DNA of 64,000 bases from Pseudomonas saudiphocaensis (GCF_000756775.1 NZ_CCSF01000001.1:2604001-2668000), one strand, 5' to 3'. Shown: positions 9,599 to 20,929, counted from the first letter of the stretch. Numbers and translations: made by a program. The notes: generated by a model from the sequence alone, not told the origin.

Positions 9599-10135
9599 TT
9601 GACCACCATCGTTTCAGTGCGCCGCAACGGCAAAGTCGTCATGGGCGGCGACGGCCAGGTTTCCCTCGGCAATACCGTGATGAAAGGCAACGCCAAAAAG
9701 GTTCGCCGCCTCTATCACGGCCAGGTGCTGGCCGGCTTCGCTGGCGCCACCGCCGACGCCTTCACCCTGTTCGAACGCTTCGAGGGCCAGCTGGAAAAGC
9801 ACCAGGGCCATCTGGTGCGCGCCGCCGTCGAGCTGGCCAAGGACTGGCGTACCGACCGCTCCCTGAGCCGCCTGGAAGCCATGCTCGCCGTGGCCAACAA
9901 GGACGCTTCGCTGATCATCACCGGCAACGGCGACGTGGTGCAGCCCGAGGATGACCTGATCGCCATGGGCTCCGGTGGCGGCTTTGCCCAGGCTGCAGCC
10001 ATGGCTCTGCTGCGCAAGGGTGGCGAAGAAATGTCCGCCCAGGAAATCGCCGAGACTGCGCTGAACATCGCCGGCAGCATCTGCGTCTTTACCAATCAGA
10101 ATCTGACCATTGAGGAGCTGGACAGCGCCGTCTGA
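9599..10135 (+). CDS. hslV: ATP-dependent protease proteolytic subunit HslV (ClpQ)
   Basis: Proteasome beta-like threonine peptidase that forms the double hexamer core of the HslVU protease. Start is a TTG at 9599 (leader GTGGAG), giving [20 protein letters not shown]; removal of Met exposes the catalytic Thr2. 178 residues, family length. Typical motifs are [33 protein letters not shown] and [13 protein letters not shown]. It is followed after 111 bases by hslU and preceded by a heat-shock promoter. Confidence 0.97.
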   Translation: MTTIVSVRRNGKVVMGGDGQVSLGNTVMKGNAKKVRRLYHGQVLAGFAGATADAFTLFERFEGQLEKHQGHLVRAAVELAKDWRTDRSLSRLEAMLAVANKDASLIITGNGDVVQPEDDLIAMGSGGGFAQAAAMALLRKGGEEMSAQEIAETALNIAGSICVFTNQNLTIEELDSAV

Positions 10136-10246
10136 CAGACCGATGAAAAACTGCCTGCGCGGACATACGACGCCTCGTCCTGCCCGCCTGGCCTAGGTTG
10201 ATCAACGGCCTGCTTACCAGCTGCCAGCTTCCCGGAGTACCGCACC

Positions 10247-11587
10247 ATGTCCATGACGCCCCGCGAGATCGTCCACGAACTCAACCGCCATATCATCGGC
10301 CAGGACGACGCCAAGCGTGCCGTCGCCATCGCCTTGCGCAACCGCTGGCGCCGTATGCAGTTGCCTGCCGAGCTGCGCCCTGAAGTCACACCAAAGAACA
10401 TCCTGATGATCGGCCCCACCGGTGTCGGCAAGACCGAAATCGCCCGTCGCCTGGCCAAGCTGGCCAACGCGCCCTTTATCAAGGTGGAAGCGACCAAGTT
10501 CACCGAAGTCGGCTATGTCGGACGCGATGTCGAGTCCATCATCCGCGATCTGGCCGATGCTGCGCTGAAGATGCTGCGCGAGCAGGAAGTGCAGAAGATG
10601 CGTCACCGCGCGGAGGACGCCGCTGAGGACCGTATTCTCGACGCGTTGCTGCCGCCGGCCCGCCCTGGCTTCAACGAAGACCCGGCGCCGAGCACCGATT
10701 CCAACACTCGCCAGCTGTTCCGCAAGCGCCTGCGCGAAGGTCAGCTGGACGACAAGGAAATCGAAATCGAAGTGGCGGAAAGCCCGGCCGGCGTCGAGAT
10801 CATGGCCCCTCCCGGCATGGAGGAAATGACCAGCCAGCTGCAGAACCTCTTCGCCAACATGGGCAAGGGCAAGAAGAAGAGCCGCAAGCTGAAGATCAAG
10901 GAAGCCTTCAAGCTGGTCCGCGACGAGGAAGCCGCGCGCCTGGTCAACGAGGAAGAGCTCAAGGCCCGTGCGCTGGAGGCGGTGGAGCAGAATGGCATCG
11001 TCTTCATCGACGAAATCGACAAGGTGGCCAAGCGCGGCAACACCAGCGGCGCCGACGTTTCCCGTGAGGGCGTGCAGCGCGATCTGCTGCCGCTGATCGA
11101 GGGCAGCACGGTCAACACCAAGCTGGGCATGGTCAAAACCGATCACATCCTGTTCATCGCCAGCGGTGCATTCCACCTGTCCAAGCCCAGCGATCTGGTG
11201 CCTGAGCTGCAAGGTCGCCTGCCGATCCGCGTGGAACTCAAGCCGCTGTCGCCGGAAGACTTCGAGCGCATCCTTACCGAACCGCACGCCTCCCTCACCG
11301 AGCAGTACAGTGCGCTGCTCAAGACCGAGGGTCTGGGCATTGAATTCATGCCCGACGGCATCAAGCGCATCGCCGAGATCGCCTGGCAGGTCAACGAGAA
11401 GACCGAGAACATCGGCGCTCGCCGCCTGCATACTCTGCTTGAGCGCCTGCTTGAAGAAGTCTCCTTCAGCGCCGGTGACCTGGCCGGCCAGCAGAACGGC
11501 GAGCCGATCCGCATCGACACCGCCTACGTCAACGAACACCTGGGCGAGCTGGCCGAAGACGAAGACCTGTCGCGTTACATTCTTTAA
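10247..11587 (+). CDS. hslU: ATP-dependent protease ATPase subunit HslU (ClpY)
   Basis: AAA+ unfoldase hexamer that feeds substrates to HslV in the cytoplasm. 446 residues. Walker A is GPTGVGKTE (about residues 57-65), followed by the pore loop GYVGRDVES; the intermediate (I) domain (about 110-240) is rich in charged residues ([16 protein letters not shown]); Walker B is [10 protein letters not shown]; sensor and C-terminal domain include GARRLHT. The C-terminus DLSRYIL is the tail that docks into HslV. Leader CGGAGTACCGCACC precedes the ATG. Confidence 0.98.
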   Translation: MSMTPREIVHELNRHIIGQDDAKRAVAIALRNRWRRMQLPAELRPEVTPKNILMIGPTGVGKTEIARRLAKLANAPFIKVEATKFTEVGYVGRDVESIIRDLADAALKMLREQEVQKMRHRAEDAAEDRILDALLPPARPGFNEDPAPSTDSNTRQLFRKRLREGQLDDKEIEIEVAESPAGVEIMAPPGMEEMTSQLQNLFANMGKGKKKSRKLKIKEAFKLVRDEEAARLVNEEELKARALEAVEQNGIVFIDEIDKVAKRGNTSGADVSREGVQRDLLPLIEGSTVNTKLGMVKTDHILFIASGAFHLSKPSDLVPELQGRLPIRVELKPLSPEDFERILTEPHASLTEQYSALLKTEGLGIEFMPDGIKRIAEIAWQVNEKTENIGARRLHTLLERLLEEVSFSAGDLAGQQNGEPIRIDTAYVNEHLGELAEDEDLSRYIL

Positions 11588-11603
11588 GCAGGACCAGGCG
11601 TAG

Positions 11604-11745
11604 GGCGGATCAATGCTTAACCGATCCGCCGATCGTAGATTCCGGCGTGTAAGATGCTACTGGCTTGCACGTCGGATGACGCTTCGCCCCCGGATTACGC
11701 CTACGGCTAATCCAGGCTACGGTTGGGCGAAAGTTCAGCCTCCAG
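11604..11745. repeat. Pseudomonas intergenic repeat segment downstream of hslU
   Basis: Contains a short hairpin (GGCGGATC 11604-11611 with GATCCGCC 11623-11630) and then the GGATTACGCCTACGGCTAATCCAGGCTACG type repeat that recurs near 53.17 kb in this window. The hairpin may act as the hslVU terminator, but it has no T tract. Confidence 0.5.
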
Positions 11746-11772
11746 CTTCCAGCCTCTCATCGGTTTTTTCTC

Positions 11773-12147
11773 ATGCGCATCCCCACACAAATCAAACTCC
11801 GCAAGGCCTCGAAAACACTAGAGCTGGAATACGGCCCCAACGAGCGCTACAGCCTGCCGGCCGAATTTCTGCGGGTACTTTCGCCCTCCGCCGAAGTTCA
11901 AGGCCACGGCAATCCGGTGTTGCAGACCGGCAAGATCAACGTCGCCATCGAAGGCGTGGAGCCGGCCGGACAGTACGCACTGAAACTGACTTTCAGCGAT
12001 GGCCACGACAGCGGCCTGTACAGCTGGGACTACCTGGACCAACTGTCGCGCAACCAGCAACAGCTCTGGGATGACTACCTCGATGAATTGGCCAAGGCCG
12101 GCAAATCCCGTGATCCGGATATTTCTCCGGTAAAGATCATGCTCTAA
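11773..12147 (+). CDS. DUF971 (gamma-butyrobetaine hydroxylase N-terminal-like) protein
   Basis: 124 residues, a single DUF971 domain: IKLRKASKTLELEYGPNERYSLPAEFLRVLSPSAE near the N-terminus, and the GQYALKLTFSDGHDSGLYSWDYL block typical of the fold. In eukaryotic gamma-butyrobetaine dioxygenase this domain binds zinc, but this stand-alone version lacks an obvious cysteine/histidine cluster and its role is unknown. It lies 185 bases after hslU, an arrangement I recall from other pseudomonads. Confidence 0.88.
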   Translation: MRIPTQIKLRKASKTLELEYGPNERYSLPAEFLRVLSPSAEVQGHGNPVLQTGKINVAIEGVEPAGQYALKLTFSDGHDSGLYSWDYLDQLSRNQQQLWDDYLDELAKAGKSRDPDISPVKIML

Positions 12148-12165
12148 CGAACACCCGTCAATGCC

Positions 12166-12190
12166 GAATCCGCCGCCTTGCGGCGGATTC
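12166..12190 (+). terminator. Hairpin terminator after the DUF971 gene
   Basis: GAATCCGCCGC / GCGGCGGATTC, a near-perfect stem with a tight CTT loop, 18 bases after the stop. Little T-rich sequence follows, so termination strength is uncertain. Confidence 0.6.
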
Positions 12191-12392
12191 GCCTGCACGA
12201 CAGACAGCCCGCCTTGTTATCACACGGTCAAACCGTGCCCGCCCGGTCAAATTTCGACGAGCTATCCGACTATTAGCTAAAGAAACCAGTGTTTCTGGCC
12301 GCTATAGCCGGTAACCGCCTGCACCATTGAGGGGCATTCACGCCCCACAAAGTGGCAACTAGCCTGCGTCCTTGCTCTCGGAGCCATTCGCC

Positions 12393-14321
12393 ATGTCCCG
12401 TTTTTTCGACAATCTGCCCATCACGCGCAAGCTGGGGCTGGGTTTCTGTTTCATGATCGCGCTGACACTGCTGGTGTCAGTCATCGCCTTCACCAGCATG
12501 GGCAATTTGCTGGAGCGCAACCAGAAGCAGACGACCCTGGCTGATATCCAGGAGCTGTCTCACACCCTGAACGCCGCCCGTGCCCAGTTCGAGCAGAACG
12601 CCAGCGAAAGCCACGCCGAAGCAGTACGCAGCCGTGCAGACGAGATCCGCCGGCATGTGGAGGCCATCAGCACCACGCTGACTTCCGCCGATGATCAACG
12701 CGACGTCGCCGCCCTACTGGAAAATATCTCCGCCATAGAGCAGGCCTTTCAGGCGCTACAGCAAGCCCGCGAAAATCGCGAGCAGAGCCGTGCCGTAATG
12801 GTCAGCAGTGCCGGGCAGGCATTGACGGCGCTGGGCGAGCTGGAAGAGCAAATCTTCGACGCGCTTGAGCGCACGCCCGAGGATTACGCTGTGGTCCAGC
12901 AGGCCCGCGCGCTGGCCGAACTGACTCGACGCGTGCTGGAAACCCGCTACATGGTGCGTGGATACGTCTTTCAGCTAACCGAAGAAGCTGCGCAGATCGC
13001 TTTCGCCGGTCTCGACCGGGCGCACCAGCAAGCCGCCCAGCTGCGCAGCCTGCTCCCCGTCGACCAGCAGACCCAGCTGCTGCGGATGGCCGCCAGCCTG
13101 GATCACTATCGTGAAGCCATCGACGCCTTCAAGGTGGGCATGGAAACCACCCTCGCCGCGCGCGGTGAGCTGCAGGCGGGCATCACCGGGCTACTGGAGA
13201 CCAGCAACCGCATGTACCTGAATCAGCAGCGCAAGATGCTTGCCGACTCGCAGCAGGCACGCACCCAGACGCTGCTGACTGCCCTGGCCAGCATTCTGCT
13301 GGGTGTGGTGACAGCCTGGTTTATCGCCCGCCAGATCGTCATGCCACTGCGTCATACGCTGGGCATGGCGCAACGCATCGCTGACGGCGACCTCGGCGGG
13401 GAAGATGCTGACTACGCCCGCGACGAGCTGGGCCAGATGGAATACGCCATGCAGGACATGCGCCGCAGTCTGCGCAGCCTGATCGGCAACATCGACAGCA
13501 GCGCGACACAGATCGCCGCCGCGGCCGAAGAGCTGTCCGCGGTAACCGAGCAAACCAGCGCCGGGGTCAACGACCAGCGTCAGGAGACCGATCAGGTGGC
13601 CACAGCGGTGAACGAAATGGCCGCAACCGTACAAGACGTCGCGCGCAATGCGGTCGAAGCCGCCCAGGCTACTTCCGTCGCGGATCAGCAAGCCAACGAA
13701 GGTGAGCGGGTGGTCGGCGAAGCACTGACACAGATCGAACAGATGGCAGCACAGGTGGACCGCACCAGCGAAGCCATGTCGCATCTGCGCCGTGACAGCG
13801 ACGCCATCGGCAGCGTGCTGGATGTGATCAAGGAGGTCGCCGAGCAAACCAACCTGCTAGCCCTTAACGCGGCCATCGAAGCCGCCCGCGCGGGCGAAGC
13901 CGGGCGCGGTTTTGCAGTGGTCGCCGATGAAGTGCGCGGCCTCGCCCAACGCACCCGCAGCTCCACCGAGGAGATCGAGAAGCTCATCGGCACCCTGCAT
14001 GTCAGCTCCGAAAACGCCAGCCGGCTTATGCAGGACAACCAGCAGCTGAGCGCCAGCACCGTGGAGCTGACCCGCAGCGCCGGCCAGGCCCTGGAACAGA
14101 TCGCGCGCACCGTCTCCTCAATTCAGGGCATGAACCAGCAGATCGCAGCGGCAGCCGAGCAGCAGAGCGCAGTGGCGGAGGAAATCAACCGCAGCGTCAT
14201 CAGCGTGCGCGACATTTCCATGCAGACCGCCACCGCCAGCGACGAAACAGCGCGGGCCAGTACCGAGCTGGCTCAGCTGGGTAATGCTCTGCAGCAGCAG
14301 ATTGGGCGCTTCCGTCTCTGA
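12393..14321 (+). CDS. Methyl-accepting chemotaxis protein
   Basis: 642-residue transducer, ATG at 12393 with CGGAG upstream. Two membrane segments: near residues 14-34 ([18 protein letters not shown]) and near 300-320 ([21 protein letters not shown]). Between them is a helical periplasmic ligand domain of about 265 residues, consistent with a long four-helix bundle. A HAMP domain follows, then the cytoplasmic coiled coil with the signalling hairpin [21 protein letters not shown]...[16 protein letters not shown]. No pentapeptide tether for CheR is seen at the C-terminus (RFRL). Ligand unknown. Confidence 0.93.
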   Translation: MSRFFDNLPITRKLGLGFCFMIALTLLVSVIAFTSMGNLLERNQKQTTLADIQELSHTLNAARAQFEQNASESHAEAVRSRADEIRRHVEAISTTLTSADDQRDVAALLENISAIEQAFQALQQARENREQSRAVMVSSAGQALTALGELEEQIFDALERTPEDYAVVQQARALAELTRRVLETRYMVRGYVFQLTEEAAQIAFAGLDRAHQQAAQLRSLLPVDQQTQLLRMAASLDHYREAIDAFKVGMETTLAARGELQAGITGLLETSNRMYLNQQRKMLADSQQARTQTLLTALASILLGVVTAWFIARQIVMPLRHTLGMAQRIADGDLGGEDADYARDELGQMEYAMQDMRRSLRSLIGNIDSSATQIAAAAEELSAVTEQTSAGVNDQRQETDQVATAVNEMAATVQDVARNAVEAAQATSVADQQANEGERVVGEALTQIEQMAAQVDRTSEAMSHLRRDSDAIGSVLDVIKEVAEQTNLLALNAAIEAARAGEAGRGFAVVADEVRGLAQRTRSSTEEIEKLIGTLHVSSENASRLMQDNQQLSASTVELTRSAGQALEQIARTVSSIQGMNQQIAAAAEQQSAVAEEINRSVISVRDISMQTATASDETARASTELAQLGNALQQQIGRFRL

Positions 14322-14333
14322 TTCATAACTGCA

Positions 14334-14361
14334 CCGGACCTGCCAGCCGCGGCAGGTCCGG
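14334..14361 (+). terminator. Hairpin terminator after the chemoreceptor gene
   Basis: CCGGACCTGCC (14334-14344) pairs perfectly with GGCAGGTCCGG (14351-14361), 12 bases after the stop. No clear T tract follows. Confidence 0.65.
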
Positions 14362-14440
14362 CCCGTGGAGCCCGTGCTTTGAAGCTTGTCGCGCCCTTTT
14401 CGGTTTAGAATGCTCGGCACATTCTTCCGGTGACAGTGAC

Positions 14441-15211
14441 ATGACCGATCCTCGCAAAGAGCATGACGCAGAACCCATCACCCACTTCGGCTACAAGAAC
14501 GTGCCGGAGAGCGAAAAAGCCCACAAGGTAGCCGAAGTCTTCCACTCGGTAGCCGCCAAGTACGACCTGATGAACGACCTGATGTCCGGCGGCGTACACC
14601 GGCTCTGGAAGCGCTTTACCATCGAGTTGTCCGGGGTGCGCCACGGCAATCGCGTACTGGATATCGCCGGCGGCACGGGCGATCTGGCGCGGCAGTTCTC
14701 GCGCATCGTCGGCCCCACCGGCGAAGTGGTGCTGGCCGACATCAACGCTTCGATGCTCAGGGTTGGCCGTGACAAGCTGCTGGACAAGGGCGTGGCCGGC
14801 AATATCAGCTTCGTTCAGGCCGACGCCGAGAAGCTGCCCTTCCCGGACAACCACTTCGATGTGGTCACCATTGCCTTCGGCCTGCGCAACGTCACCCACA
14901 AGGAAGACGCCATCGCCTCCATGCTGCGCGTGCTCAAGCCGGGCGGGCGCCTGTTGGTGCTGGAGTTCTCCAAGCCCACCAATCAACTGTTCTCCAAGGC
15001 CTACGACGCCTATTCGTTCAGCCTGCTGCCGATGATGGGCAAGCTGATCACCAACGATGCCGACAGCTACCGCTACCTGGCCGAGTCGATCCGCATGCAC
15101 CCGGACCAGGAAACCCTCAAGGGCATGATGGCCGCCGCCGGTTTCGAGCGCGTGACCTACCACAACATGACCGGCGGCATCGTCGCCCTGCACCGCGGCA
15201 TCAAACCCTGA
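14441..15211 (+). CDS. ubiE: Ubiquinone/menaquinone C-methyltransferase UbiE
   Basis: SAM-dependent C-methyltransferase of ubiquinone biosynthesis, 256 residues. The SAM-binding motif I is [11 protein letters not shown] (about residues 70-80). Family signatures include [17 protein letters not shown] near the N-terminus and [13 protein letters not shown] in the middle. First gene of a tight ubiE-ubiJ-ubiB operon: its stop shares one base with the ubiJ start. Confidence 0.97.
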   Translation: MTDPRKEHDAEPITHFGYKNVPESEKAHKVAEVFHSVAAKYDLMNDLMSGGVHRLWKRFTIELSGVRHGNRVLDIAGGTGDLARQFSRIVGPTGEVVLADINASMLRVGRDKLLDKGVAGNISFVQADAEKLPFPDNHFDVVTIAFGLRNVTHKEDAIASMLRVLKPGGRLLVLEFSKPTNQLFSKAYDAYSFSLLPMMGKLITNDADSYRYLAESIRMHPDQETLKGMMAAAGFERVTYHNMTGGIVALHRGIKP

Positions 15212-15834
15212 TGCTGCAGCTTGCCGTGCTGGCCGCAGCCGAACGCGGCATCAATCGCGTGCTCAGCCTCGACCCGACTGCCCTGCCGCGGTTGGCTCGA
15301 CTGAGCGGGCGCGTCATTGAGATCGACTGCACGGCGCCGGCCTGGCGCCTGTTCGTGCTTGCCGACGGCGAAGGCCTGCGGCTGGCGACGGACTGGGGCA
15401 GCGAGCCCGACTGTCGCCTGCGTGCGCCGGCTTCGAGCCTGGCGCAGCTGGCCCTGAGCCGCAACAAGACCGCCGTGCTGCACGGTCCGGAAGTCGAGAT
15501 CGACGGCGACAGCGCGCTGCTGATGCAGCTTGCCGAAGTGCTGCAGGACCTGGAGCTGGACTGGGAATACGAGGTATCGCGCTGGCTCGGCCCGGTCGCC
15601 AGCCAGATGCTCGGTAGCAGCCTGCGCAGGCCTCTGGCCTGGGCCCGACAGAGCGGCAGCAGCCTGCGCCTGAGCCTGGCCGACTACCTCGCCGAAGAAT
15701 CCCGCACCCTGGTCGGCAACAACGAAGCGCAAGCCCGCTTTGACGAGATCGACCGGCTCAAGCTGGCACTCGACCGCCTCGAAGCCCGGGTCGAGCGCCT
15801 CACTCACTCTCTGCAGCCAGATCAAGCCGAATGA
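15211..15834 (+). CDS. ubiJ: Ubiquinone biosynthesis accessory factor UbiJ (SCP2 domain)
   Basis: 207 residues. A sterol-carrier-protein-2-like domain (about residues 15-115, including [21 protein letters not shown]) binds lipophilic ubiquinone intermediates and organises the soluble Ubi complex with UbiK; the C-terminus is a helix ([17 protein letters not shown]). The ATG overlaps the ubiE stop (TGATG), and its own stop overlaps the ubiB start. Identification rests on position between ubiE and ubiB plus length and domain order. Confidence 0.92.
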   Translation: MLQLAVLAAAERGINRVLSLDPTALPRLARLSGRVIEIDCTAPAWRLFVLADGEGLRLATDWGSEPDCRLRAPASSLAQLALSRNKTAVLHGPEVEIDGDSALLMQLAEVLQDLELDWEYEVSRWLGPVASQMLGSSLRRPLAWARQSGSSLRLSLADYLAEESRTLVGNNEAQARFDEIDRLKLALDRLEARVERLTHSLQPDQAE

Positions 15835-17441
15835 AGCTGTTTGCCGCCACCCGCCGCCTGTTCCGCATCCTGCTGGTGGTGATTCGTTACCGCCTGGATG
15901 ATCTCATCCTCGATCTGCCGATGCCCTGGTGGCTGCGCACCAGCGGCTATCTGCTGCCCTGGCGCTGGCTGCCACGCCGGCGCAGCGAGCTGTCCCGTGG
16001 CGCACGCCTGCGCCTGGCGCTGGAAGGCCTCGGGCCGATCTTTATCAAGTTCGGGCAGATTCTCTCGACCCGTCGCGATCTGCTGCCGCTGGATATTGCC
16101 GAAGAGCTGGCGTTGCTGCAGGACCGCGTCCCGCCATTCGACTCGGCCACCGCCATCAGCCTGATCGAACGCCAGTTGGGCGCACCGGTGGACGAGGTGT
16201 TCGCGCACTTCGAGAGCACGCCGTTGGCCTCGGCTTCGGTGGCGCAGGTGCACGCGGCACGCCTGCGCAGCGGCGAAGAGGTGGTGGTCAAGGTGGTACG
16301 GCCCAATCTCAAGCCGATCATCAACCAGGATCTGGCCTGGCTGTTCATGCTCGCCAGAGGCGCCGAACGCGCCTCGGTCGACGCCCGCCGCCTGCATCTG
16401 GTGGAGGTGGTCGAGGATTACGCCAAGACCATCCATGACGAGCTCGACCTGCTGCGCGAGGCCGCCAATGCCAGCCAGCTGAGGCGCAACTTCCAGAACT
16501 CGCCGCTGCTTTATGTGCCTCAGGTCTACTGGGATTACTGCCGTCCGCAGGTGCTGGTGACGGAGCGCATCTACGGCGTGCCGGTCACCGACATGAAACA
16601 GCTGGCCCAACAGCGCACCGACATGAAGCAGCTGGCCGAGCGCGGCGTGGAGATCTTCTTCACCCAGGTGTTCCGCGACAGCTTCTTCCACGCCGACATG
16701 CACCCCGGCAACATCTTCGTCAGCACCCAGCAGCCGTGGAACCCGCAGTACATCGCCGTGGACTTCGGCATCGTCGGCAGCCTCACCCCCGAGGATCAGG
16801 ATTACCTGGCGCGCAACCTGATGGCCTTCTTCAAGCGCGACTACCGCAAGGTCGCGCAACTGCACATCGATTCGGGCTGGGTGCCAGCGGAAACCAAGGT
16901 CAACGAGTTCGAGGCGGCGATCCGTACCGTCTGCGAGCCCATCTTCGAGAAGCCGCTCAAGGACATCTCCTTCGGCCAGCTTCTGGTACGCCTGTTCCAG
17001 GTGGCCCGGCGCTTCAACATGGAGGTGCAGCCGCAGCTGGTGCTGCTGCAGAAGACCCTGCTCAACATCGAAGGCCTGGGCCGCGAGCTGTATCCCGACC
17101 TGGACCTGTGGAGCACCGGCCAACCCTACCTGGAGCGCTGGATGCGCGAGCGCATGAGCCCCAAGCAGATCCTGAAGAACGTGCAGGGCCAGATCGAGCA
17201 GATCCCGCATCTGGCCAGCATGGCCCGGGAGCTGCTCGAACACATGTCCCAACCCCATGCCGACAACCCGGCCCCGCCCTGGCGCGAACATCGCCGTGGC
17301 TGGCTGCTGCGGCTGATTGGCGCAGCATTGCTCGCCGGCGGCGCCGTTCTGGCGGCTGGCAGCGAGGCATTGGTTGCCGTTGACAGCTGGCCGGCGTGGG
17401 TGATGCTCGGGGCCGGGGCGTACATCGTTGTGCGCCGATAG
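15831..17441 (+). CDS. ubiB: Ubiquinone biosynthesis kinase-like ATPase UbiB
   Basis: 536-residue member of the ABC1/ADCK/UbiB atypical kinase family, needed for ubiquinone synthesis and peripherally membrane-anchored. Family features are the N-terminal KxGQ motif ([16 protein letters not shown]), an alanine-rich loop ([13 protein letters not shown]), HADMHPGN as catalytic loop and VDFGIVG as metal-binding motif. Two hydrophobic segments at the C-terminus (about 487-534) are the membrane anchor. Last gene of the ubiEJB operon. Confidence 0.96.
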   Translation: MKLFAATRRLFRILLVVIRYRLDDLILDLPMPWWLRTSGYLLPWRWLPRRRSELSRGARLRLALEGLGPIFIKFGQILSTRRDLLPLDIAEELALLQDRVPPFDSATAISLIERQLGAPVDEVFAHFESTPLASASVAQVHAARLRSGEEVVVKVVRPNLKPIINQDLAWLFMLARGAERASVDARRLHLVEVVEDYAKTIHDELDLLREAANASQLRRNFQNSPLLYVPQVYWDYCRPQVLVTERIYGVPVTDMKQLAQQRTDMKQLAERGVEIFFTQVFRDSFFHADMHPGNIFVSTQQPWNPQYIAVDFGIVGSLTPEDQDYLARNLMAFFKRDYRKVAQLHIDSGWVPAETKVNEFEAAIRTVCEPIFEKPLKDISFGQLLVRLFQVARRFNMEVQPQLVLLQKTLLNIEGLGRELYPDLDLWSTGQPYLERWMRERMSPKQILKNVQGQIEQIPHLASMARELLEHMSQPHADNPAPPWREHRRGWLLRLIGAALLAGGAVLAAGSEALVAVDSWPAWVMLGAGAYIVVRR

Positions 17442-17490
17442 CCACGACCGATTCGGGCTGGCACACTTGGCAACATCAGCGGAGAATTCG

Positions 17491-17886
17491 ATGAACTGGC
17501 TGGACGAGATCAAGTGGAACGCCGATGGCCTGGTTCCTGCCATCGCGCAGGATTACCAGACCGGGCGTATCCTGATGATGGCCTGGATGAACCGTGAAGC
17601 ACTGGCGCTGACCGCGCAGGAAAACCGCGCCATTTACTGGTCGCGTTCACGCGGCAAGCTGTGGCGCAAGGGCGAGGAGTCCGGTCATATTCAGAAGCTG
17701 CACGAACTGCGCCTGGACTGTGATGCCGATGTGGTCGTGCTGATGGTCGAACAGCTGGGCGGCATTGCCTGCCACACCGGGCGGCACAGCTGCTTCTATC
17801 GGGTATTCGAAAACGGCGAGTGGAAAACCGTCGAACCGGTCCTCAAGGACCCGCACGCCATCTATGCGGAGCGCAAGCATGAGTGA
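17491..17886 (+). CDS. hisI: Phosphoribosyl-AMP cyclohydrolase HisI
   Basis: Hydrolyses the adenine ring of phosphoribosyl-AMP, third step of histidine synthesis. 131 residues, start ATG at 17491 with GGAGAATTCG leader. Zinc/magnesium ligands are visible in DCDADVVV and in CHTGRHSCF; the [18 protein letters not shown] block is characteristic. Its stop overlaps the hisE start by 8 bases, so the two activities are separate but coupled proteins, not the fused HisIE of enterics. Confidence 0.97.
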   Translation: MNWLDEIKWNADGLVPAIAQDYQTGRILMMAWMNREALALTAQENRAIYWSRSRGKLWRKGEESGHIQKLHELRLDCDADVVVLMVEQLGGIACHTGRHSCFYRVFENGEWKTVEPVLKDPHAIYAERKHE

Positions 17887-18211
17887 CACATTCGCCCGTC
17901 TGGCCGAGGTACTGGAAGCGCGCAAGAGCGCCGCACCGGACAGCTCCTACGTGGCCAGCCTGTATCACAAGGGCCTGAACAAGATTCTGGAAAAGGTTGG
18001 CGAGGAATCGGTGGAAACCATCCTTGCCGCCAAGGATGCTGCCACCAGCGGCGACGCCCGCGAGCTGATCGGCGAGACTGCCGACCTGTGGTTTCACAGT
18101 CTGGTCATGCTGGCCGCTCTCGACCAGCACCCCCAAGCGGTACTGGACGAGCTGGACCGCCGCTTCGGCCTTTCCGGACACGCGGAAAAAGCCGCGCGCC
18201 CGCATAACTGA
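17879..18211 (+). CDS. hisE: Phosphoribosyl-ATP pyrophosphatase HisE
   Basis: Hydrolyses phosphoribosyl-ATP to phosphoribosyl-AMP, second step of histidine synthesis. 110 residues, all-alpha MazG-like fold with [19 protein letters not shown] and the acidic [17 protein letters not shown] metal site. Overlaps hisI; followed 21 bases later by tatA. Confidence 0.96.
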   Translation: MSDTFARLAEVLEARKSAAPDSSYVASLYHKGLNKILEKVGEESVETILAAKDAATSGDARELIGETADLWFHSLVMLAALDQHPQAVLDELDRRFGLSGHAEKAARPHN

Positions 18212-18232
18212 TTTATTTTCGGAGATAGCATC

Positions 18233-18463
18233 ATGGGTTTCGGTGGAATTAGCGTCTGGCAACTCCTGATTATCCTGCTGATCGTGATCATGCTGTTCGG
18301 CACCAAGCGCCTCAAGGGCCTGGGTTCTGACCTGGGCGATGCGATCAAGGGCTTCCGCAAATCCATGGGCACCGATGAAGAAAAGCCCAGCGTCGAGGAA
18401 AAGCAGAGCCACACCATCGACGCCGAGGCCCGTAAGGTCGAAGAACCGAACAAGAAGAACTGA
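18233..18463 (+). CDS. tatA: Sec-independent translocase subunit TatA
   Basis: Pore-forming component of the twin-arginine pathway, exporting folded proteins. 76 residues: a short N-terminal membrane helix ([18 protein letters not shown]), the FGTKRL hinge, and an amphipathic helix ([17 protein letters not shown]), then a charged tail. CGGAGA leader. First of tatABC. Confidence 0.97.
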   Translation: MGFGGISVWQLLIILLIVIMLFGTKRLKGLGSDLGDAIKGFRKSMGTDEEKPSVEEKQSHTIDAEARKVEEPNKKN

Positions 18464-18466
18464 GGC

Positions 18467-18862
18467 ATGTTCGATATCGGCTTCATGGAGATGCTCCTGG
18501 TGGGGCTGGTGGCGCTGGTCGTCCTCGGCCCCGAGCGTCTGCCCGGCGCCGTGCGCACCGCCGGTTTGTGGATCGGTCGCCTCAAGCGCAGCTTCAGCAA
18601 CATCAAGGCCGAGGTGGAGCGCGAGATCGGCGCCGATGAAATCCGCCGCCAGCTGCACAATGAGCGCATTCTCGACCTGGAAAAAGAAATGCAGGCGATG
18701 AAGCAGAACCTCACCGCTCCGGTAACCAGCATCACCCAGAACTCCAGCGAACCGACCAAACCGGCTCCGCCTGAGCCAACCGAACCAGCCCAGCCGACCG
18801 AGCCTGTGAAGGCTGTCGAACCGCCTCCCGCTCCTCGCCCGGACAGATCCCAAGAACCATGA
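18467..18862 (+). CDS. tatB: Sec-independent translocase subunit TatB
   Basis: 131 residues. N-terminal [26 protein letters not shown] membrane helix and GPERLP hinge (the conserved Glu of TatB), an amphipathic helix, then a Pro/Glu-rich tail ([18 protein letters not shown], a PT/E repeat). TatB forms the twin-arginine receptor with TatC. Starts 3 bases after tatA; overlaps tatC by 4. Confidence 0.96.
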   Translation: MFDIGFMEMLLVGLVALVVLGPERLPGAVRTAGLWIGRLKRSFSNIKAEVEREIGADEIRRQLHNERILDLEKEMQAMKQNLTAPVTSITQNSSEPTKPAPPEPTEPAQPTEPVKAVEPPPAPRPDRSQEP

Positions 18863-19659
18863 GTCACGATACTGGCACCGATCAGGAAATGCCCCTGATC
18901 GCTCATCTGACCGAGCTGCGCAAGCGGCTGATGCGCTGCGTGATAGCGATCTTCCTGCTGTTTGCCGGTCTGTTCTACTTCTCGCAGCAGATCTACGCAC
19001 TGGTGGCCGCGCCGTTGCGCTCGTACCTGCCGGAAGGGGCGACCATGATCGCCACGGGCGTCGCATCGCCGTTCCTGACGCCGTTCAAGCTGACCCTGAT
19101 GGTCTCGCTGTTCCTGGCGATGCCGATCATCCTGCACCAGATCTGGGGCTTTATCGCGCCCGGCCTGTACAAGCATGAAAAGCGCATCGCCGTGCCGCTG
19201 CTGATTTCCAGCATCGTCCTGTTCTACGCCGGCATGGCCTTCGCCTATTTCGTGGTGTTTCCGATCATGTTCGGCTTCTTCGCCAGCGTAACGCCCGAAG
19301 GCGTGGCGATGATGACCGATATCGGCCAGTACCTGGATTTCGTGCTCACGCTGTTCTTCGCTTTCGGCGTGGCCTTCGAGATTCCCGTGGCGACCTTCCT
19401 GCTGATCTGGGTCGGCATCGTCGATGTCGCTACGCTGCGCAAGAGCCGCCCCTACGTCGTGGTCGGCTGCTTCGTGATCGGCATGGTGCTGACGCCGCCC
19501 GACATCTTCTCGCAAACCCTGCTCGCCGTACCCATGTGGCTACTGTTCGAGGCCGGGGTGATCTGCGGCAGCATGATCAGCAAGCGCGAGCCGGCCTTCC
19601 GCGGCGACGCCGAGGAAGACAAGCCCGAGCGCGACCAACCGCCCGTTTCCCGCCCGTGA
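18859..19659 (+). CDS. tatC: Sec-independent translocase subunit TatC
   Basis: 266-residue six-helix inner-membrane protein that recognises twin-arginine signal peptides. The conserved cytoplasmic N-terminus is [14 protein letters not shown], and [12 protein letters not shown] lies in a later helix. The C-terminal tail is hydrophilic and acidic. Start by ATGA overlap with tatB; its stop overlaps the GTG of rsmE. Confidence 0.97.
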   Translation: MSHDTGTDQEMPLIAHLTELRKRLMRCVIAIFLLFAGLFYFSQQIYALVAAPLRSYLPEGATMIATGVASPFLTPFKLTLMVSLFLAMPIILHQIWGFIAPGLYKHEKRIAVPLLISSIVLFYAGMAFAYFVVFPIMFGFFASVTPEGVAMMTDIGQYLDFVLTLFFAFGVAFEIPVATFLLIWVGIVDVATLRKSRPYVVVGCFVIGMVLTPPDIFSQTLLAVPMWLLFEAGVICGSMISKREPAFRGDAEEDKPERDQPPVSRP

Positions 19660-20369
19660 ACCTGCTGTTGCTGGAGCCGGCGGATTTTGTTGCTGCCGAC
19701 CGTGTACTGCTGGATGGCCGCAGGCTGAAGCACCTGCAGGAGGTTCACCGCGCCGAGGCCGGTGAATCTCTGCGGGTTGGCCTGATCGGCGGCGATATGG
19801 GCGAAGGCCGACTGCTGCGGCTGGACGCCGGCTCAGCCGAACTTCAAGTGAGTTTCGATCAGCCACCTCCGGTCAAGCTGCCAATTACTCTGCTGCTGGC
19901 GCTGCCGCGACCGAAAATGCTGCGCCGCGTACTGCAGACGGTGGCCACCATGGGCGTTCCGCGACTGGTACTGCTCAACAGCTACCGGGTGGAGAAGAGC
20001 TTCTGGCAGACGCCCTTCCTGGAGCAGCCAGCCATTCGCGAGCAGCTGATACTCGGCCTTGAGCAGGCACGCGACACCGTGCTGCCCGAGGTCATCATCG
20101 AAAAACGCTTCAAGCCCTTCGTCGAGGATCGCCTGCCACTGCTCGCCGCCGGCAGCCTGGGACTGGTCGGCCACCCTGGTGACTTTCCGCCCTGCCCGCG
20201 CGGCCTGCCCCTCGACCAGCCGGTAACCCTGGCCATCGGCCCGGAAGGCGGCTGGATTCCCTATGAAGTGCAGAAGCTGGCCGAGGCCGGGTTGCAGCCG
20301 GTGCAGTTGGGCGAGCGCATCCTGCGAGTGGAGACCGCCGTCAGTGCGCTGCTGGCACGTCTGTTCTAA
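19656..20369 (+). CDS. rsmE: 16S rRNA (uracil(1498)-N3)-methyltransferase RsmE
   Basis: SPOUT-family enzyme methylating U1498 of 16S rRNA. 237 residues starting at the GTG that overlaps the tatC stop (GTGA). A PUA-like N-terminal domain ([17 protein letters not shown]) precedes the knotted SAM-binding domain with [12 protein letters not shown] and [17 protein letters not shown]. Operon with tatABC. Confidence 0.95.
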   Translation: MNLLLLEPADFVAADRVLLDGRRLKHLQEVHRAEAGESLRVGLIGGDMGEGRLLRLDAGSAELQVSFDQPPPVKLPITLLLALPRPKMLRRVLQTVATMGVPRLVLLNSYRVEKSFWQTPFLEQPAIREQLILGLEQARDTVLPEVIIEKRFKPFVEDRLPLLAAGSLGLVGHPGDFPPCPRGLPLDQPVTLAIGPEGGWIPYEVQKLAEAGLQPVQLGERILRVETAVSALLARLF

Positions 20370-20490
20370 AAGGCTTTACGAGCGGCGCCGCAGTCATCTC
20401 GTCAGAATGCCAACCAGTATCGATGAATGTAATGCACGCAATGCATGCAATTGGGTCAGAGCCACTGAGTCCTAATAAGCAGAGCCTGCC

Positions 20491-20910
20491 ATGCGCCCGA
20501 TGACCATTGATCTGCACCGTCTCGAATATGCACTGGATGCCCGTGACGCCTGCACCCATTATCTGGATCTGGAGAGCGGGGATATCCGCGCCGTCTTCCC
20601 CGGGGAAGCACCGCCCAGCGCCAACGAGAAATACGACGTCCAGCCCGGCCGCTATCTGCACATCGAACCTCTCGACCTTCAGCAGTCGATCGCCATGCGC
20701 GAAGACTTTCTGCTCACCCAGCACAACCCCAGTGCATATGCCGTATTGAACACTGCGTTACGGGGCCGGAAGCCGCTGCGCACCTTCGATTTCAAGCTGG
20801 AAGAGTTTCCGGCGGTACGCCAGGCCTGGCTGGACTACCAGACCGCTCAGCTGCGGGAATATGCCATCAACTGGCTGCATGAGAATGGATTGGAGCCATC
20901 GGGGCGGTAG
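20491..20910 (+). CDS. UPF0158-like protein, unknown function
   Basis: 139 residues. IDLHRLEYALDARDACTHYLDLESGDIRAVFPGE near the N-terminus and the closing FEEFPAVRQAWLDYQ-type block (here EEFPAVRQAWLDYQTAQL...AINWL) fit the UPF0158 family of small cytoplasmic proteins. An alternative ATG three codons in (20500) is equally plausible. Transcribed alone, 121 bases after rsmE; role unknown. Confidence 0.78.
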   Translation: MRPMTIDLHRLEYALDARDACTHYLDLESGDIRAVFPGEAPPSANEKYDVQPGRYLHIEPLDLQQSIAMREDFLLTQHNPSAYAVLNTALRGRKPLRTFDFKLEEFPAVRQAWLDYQTAQLREYAINWLHENGLEPSGR

Positions 20911-20929
20911 GTGATGAGTACGGCCTGCT

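Noticed and set aside
14380-14440. A sigma-70 promoter before ubiE
   Set aside because: A TAGAAT-like -10 (14406-14411) is present, but no -35 at 16-18 bases spacing could be found.
16590-16640. Near-duplicate TDMKQLA segments in UbiB
   Set aside because: Homologues I recall have a similar two-part segment here, and it does not look like a recent duplication.
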